This document shows positions 62,894 to 64,000 of a stretch of 64,000 bases of DNA, piece by piece. The notes under the pieces were generated by a model. That model was not told the DNA's origin. It made no database searches and worked only from the letters and a program-made list of their open reading frames with translations. Made by a program: the position numbers and the translations under genes. Position 1 is the first letter of the stretch. Every line of letters begins with the position of its first letter. The stretch comes from Cyanobium sp. FACHB-13342 (GTDB lineage Bacteria > Cyanobacteriota > Cyanobacteriia > PCC-6307 > Cyanobiaceae), in NCBI RefSeq assembly GCF_014697415.1, contig NZ_JACJRT010000009.1, forward strand, positions 124,001 through 188,000. The letters run 5' to 3'.

Positions 62894-63163
62894 ATGGCAG
62901 CAATTCCCCCCGGCTCGCGTCAGCGCTGCAGCCTGTGTCAGGTGGAGATCCAGGGCATGGCCGGCGGCAACGACCTAGTGCACTTCAGCCAGGGGGCCCC
63001 GGGCACCCGCGCCAAGTTGTGGGCCCGGGTGTGTCAGTACCTGCGCACCGACGAACAGAAGGCCCAGTGCCTCAACCAGGACCCCAGCCTGCGCGGCACC
63101 GTGCAGCCCAGTGATTTCTTCGCCGAGGCTCCGGTGATCGAGATGCCTCCCCTGGGCGGCTAG
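62894..63163 (+). CDS. Small protein with cysteine pair, unknown function (89 aa)
   Basis: The ATG at 62894 gives 89 residues. The protein has CSLCQVEIQGMAGGNDLVHF near the N-terminus and RVCQYLRTDEQKAQCLNQ later, four cysteines in all, which could bind a metal. The C-terminal part is acidic. I believe it is a conserved cyanobacterial protein, but I do not recognise a named domain. A TTG at 62876 is an alternative start. Confidence 0.72.
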   Translation: MAAIPPGSRQRCSLCQVEIQGMAGGNDLVHFSQGAPGTRAKLWARVCQYLRTDEQKAQCLNQDPSLRGTVQPSDFFAEAPVIEMPPLGG

Positions 63164-63318
63164 GGGTCTGGAACCGACCATCCCCTAGGGTGATGGCTTG
63201 CCCGGCGGGCAATCCCTGATGCACGTTTCAGCCCCAGGCTGAGCCGTCGTGCCTCCCAGGGCAGTTTTTCCAGACTGCAACAGCCGGCGGGCCGCCTGCC
63301 CCCCGCTCCCCTGCAGCA

Positions 63319-63792
63319 TTGCCCCACCCCCTTCAGCCCGACCTGGAGCGCCTGGCCCAAGCGGCCGTGACGCAAGCCGGCTTCGCGCTGAAGGGGGTGA
63401 ACCTGTTCACCCATCGCATTCCGATGACGGTGCAGGTGCTGGTGCAGCGGGCCGATGGCAGCGACATCAGCCTCGACGAGTGCGCCTCCCTGAGTGCGCC
63501 GCTCGGCGAGGCGATCGAAGCGGCCGAGCTGCTCGGCGATGCCTATGTTCTGGAGGTCAGCAGCCCTGGCGTTAGCGACGACCTGCACGACGACCGGGAC
63601 TTCCGCAGCTTCCGCGGATTCCCGGTTGACGTGCACTATCGCGACGGCAAGGGCCTTGATGTGCGGCGCGAAGGGCTCCTGCTGGAGCGCGATGCGACGG
63701 ATGTGCACCTGAACATCCGCGGCCGCACCCAGCGCATCCCCCGGGACGCGGTGATCAGCGTCCGTCTGGTCACCCCGACCCAGCCCTCCTGA
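63319..63792 (+). CDS. rimP: Ribosome maturation factor RimP
   Basis: The 157-residue protein has the RimP pattern: MPHPLQPDLERLAQAAV, LFTHRIPMTVQVLVQ, SLDECASLSAPLGEAIEA, YVLEVSSPGVSDDL and HYRDGKGLDV. The start is a TTG at 63319, matching the family N-terminus; no ATG is nearby. RimP binds the 30S subunit during maturation. nusA follows 32 bases later, the common rimP-nusA-infB order. Confidence 0.94.
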   Translation: MPHPLQPDLERLAQAAVTQAGFALKGVNLFTHRIPMTVQVLVQRADGSDISLDECASLSAPLGEAIEAAELLGDAYVLEVSSPGVSDDLHDDRDFRSFRGFPVDVHYRDGKGLDVRREGLLLERDATDVHLNIRGRTQRIPRDAVISVRLVTPTQPS

Positions 63793-63824
63793 CCGCCCCC
63801 TTGACCATTTCTCACCCCTGATCC

Positions 63825-64000
63825 ATGGCCCTGGTTCTGCTCCCCGGTCTGAACAACCTGATCGAGGACATCAGCGAAGAGAAGAAGTTGCCGCCTGCCG
63901 TCGTGGAGGCCGCCCTGCGGGAAGCCCTCCTGAAGGGCTACGAGCGCTATCGCCGCACCCTCTACCTGGGGATCAGCGAAGACCCCTTCGAGGAGGACTA
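63825..64000 (+). CDS. nusA: Transcription elongation/antitermination factor NusA (3' truncated by window)
   Basis: The first 58 codons are in the window. They read MALVLLPGLNNLIEDISEEK and continue with PPAVVEAALREALLKGYERYRR, the NusA N-terminal domain that binds RNA polymerase. The S1 and KH domains lie outside. It is the second gene of a rimP-nusA unit. Confidence 0.93.
   Translation, partial: MALVLLPGLNNLIEDISEEKKLPPAVVEAALREALLKGYERYRRTLYLGISEDPFEED

Overview
The window is a dense stretch of a cyanobacterial chromosome. The evidence is ATP synthase genes with duplicated b and b' subunits, the phycobilisome core genes apcE-apcA-apcB-apcC, an RNA polymerase beta' subunit split into rpoC1 and rpoC2, PSRP-3/Ycf65, Ycf35, a high-light-inducible protein and an NtcA-type promoter in front of glnB. 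The very high GC content, tight packing, small gene set and gene order (rpsT-tatD-rpoB-rpoC1-rpoC2-hli-rlmN; bioF-H-C-D) point to a freshwater or coastal Cyanobium/Synechococcus-type picocyanobacterium. This placement is an inference from gene content, not from a tree. I see no insertion sequence, prophage, CRISPR array, rRNA or tRNA.

Layout. 1-0.6 kb: end of atpD and all of atpC (+), facing PSRP-3 (-), with a terminator for each. 1.4-11.5 kb: a transaldolase-like protein and a HAD phosphatase (+), aminopeptidase P (-), then a run of six overlapping or closely spaced + genes (CNNM/DUF21 membrane protein, GTPase, nadD, nadE, amino-acid permease, alanine dehydrogenase). 11.5-13.9 kb: a minus-strand set of 2OG-Fe(II) oxygenase, 2Fe-2S ferredoxin, a 65-aa protein and a DUF3326 protein. 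14.1-20.0 kb: the large ATP synthase operon atpI-B-E-F'-F-H-A-G (-). 20.1-26.1 kb: a methyltransferase (-) divergent from apcE, then apcABC. 26.2-29.5 kb: ftsW, then the System II cytochrome c assembly pair ccdA-ccs1. 29.5-36.3 kb: queF, glnB, tlyA, purB, rlmH and a Ski2-like helicase. 36.4-39.9 kb: the biotin genes bioF, a bioH-like gene, bioC, bioD and a small membrane protein. 39.9-47.3 kb: DUF3143/J-domain pair, rsmG, an aldo/keto reductase - ferredoxin - ycf35 - DUF2997 group, a HEAT-repeat protein, an AmpG-like transporter and rlmN. 47.2-58.2 kb: hli, rpoC2, rpoC1, rpoB, tatD, rpsT (-). 58.3-64 kb: hisD, yjbQ, rpiA, an HtrA protease, a phosphoesterase, a small cysteine-containing protein, rimP and the start of nusA.

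Most of the region is core metabolism: energy conversion (ATP synthase, phycobilisome core, cytochrome c assembly), transcription and translation, NAD and biotin synthesis, and nitrogen signalling. I did not find a clear new biological system. The less understood parts are three compact sets of conserved genes: oxygenase-ferredoxin-DUF3326, DUF2997-Ycf35-ferredoxin-reductase, and the J-domain/DUF3143 pair. Two very small membrane-protein genes, a terminator-like hairpin inside the neighbouring tlyA gene, and the glnB control region also deserve a second look.
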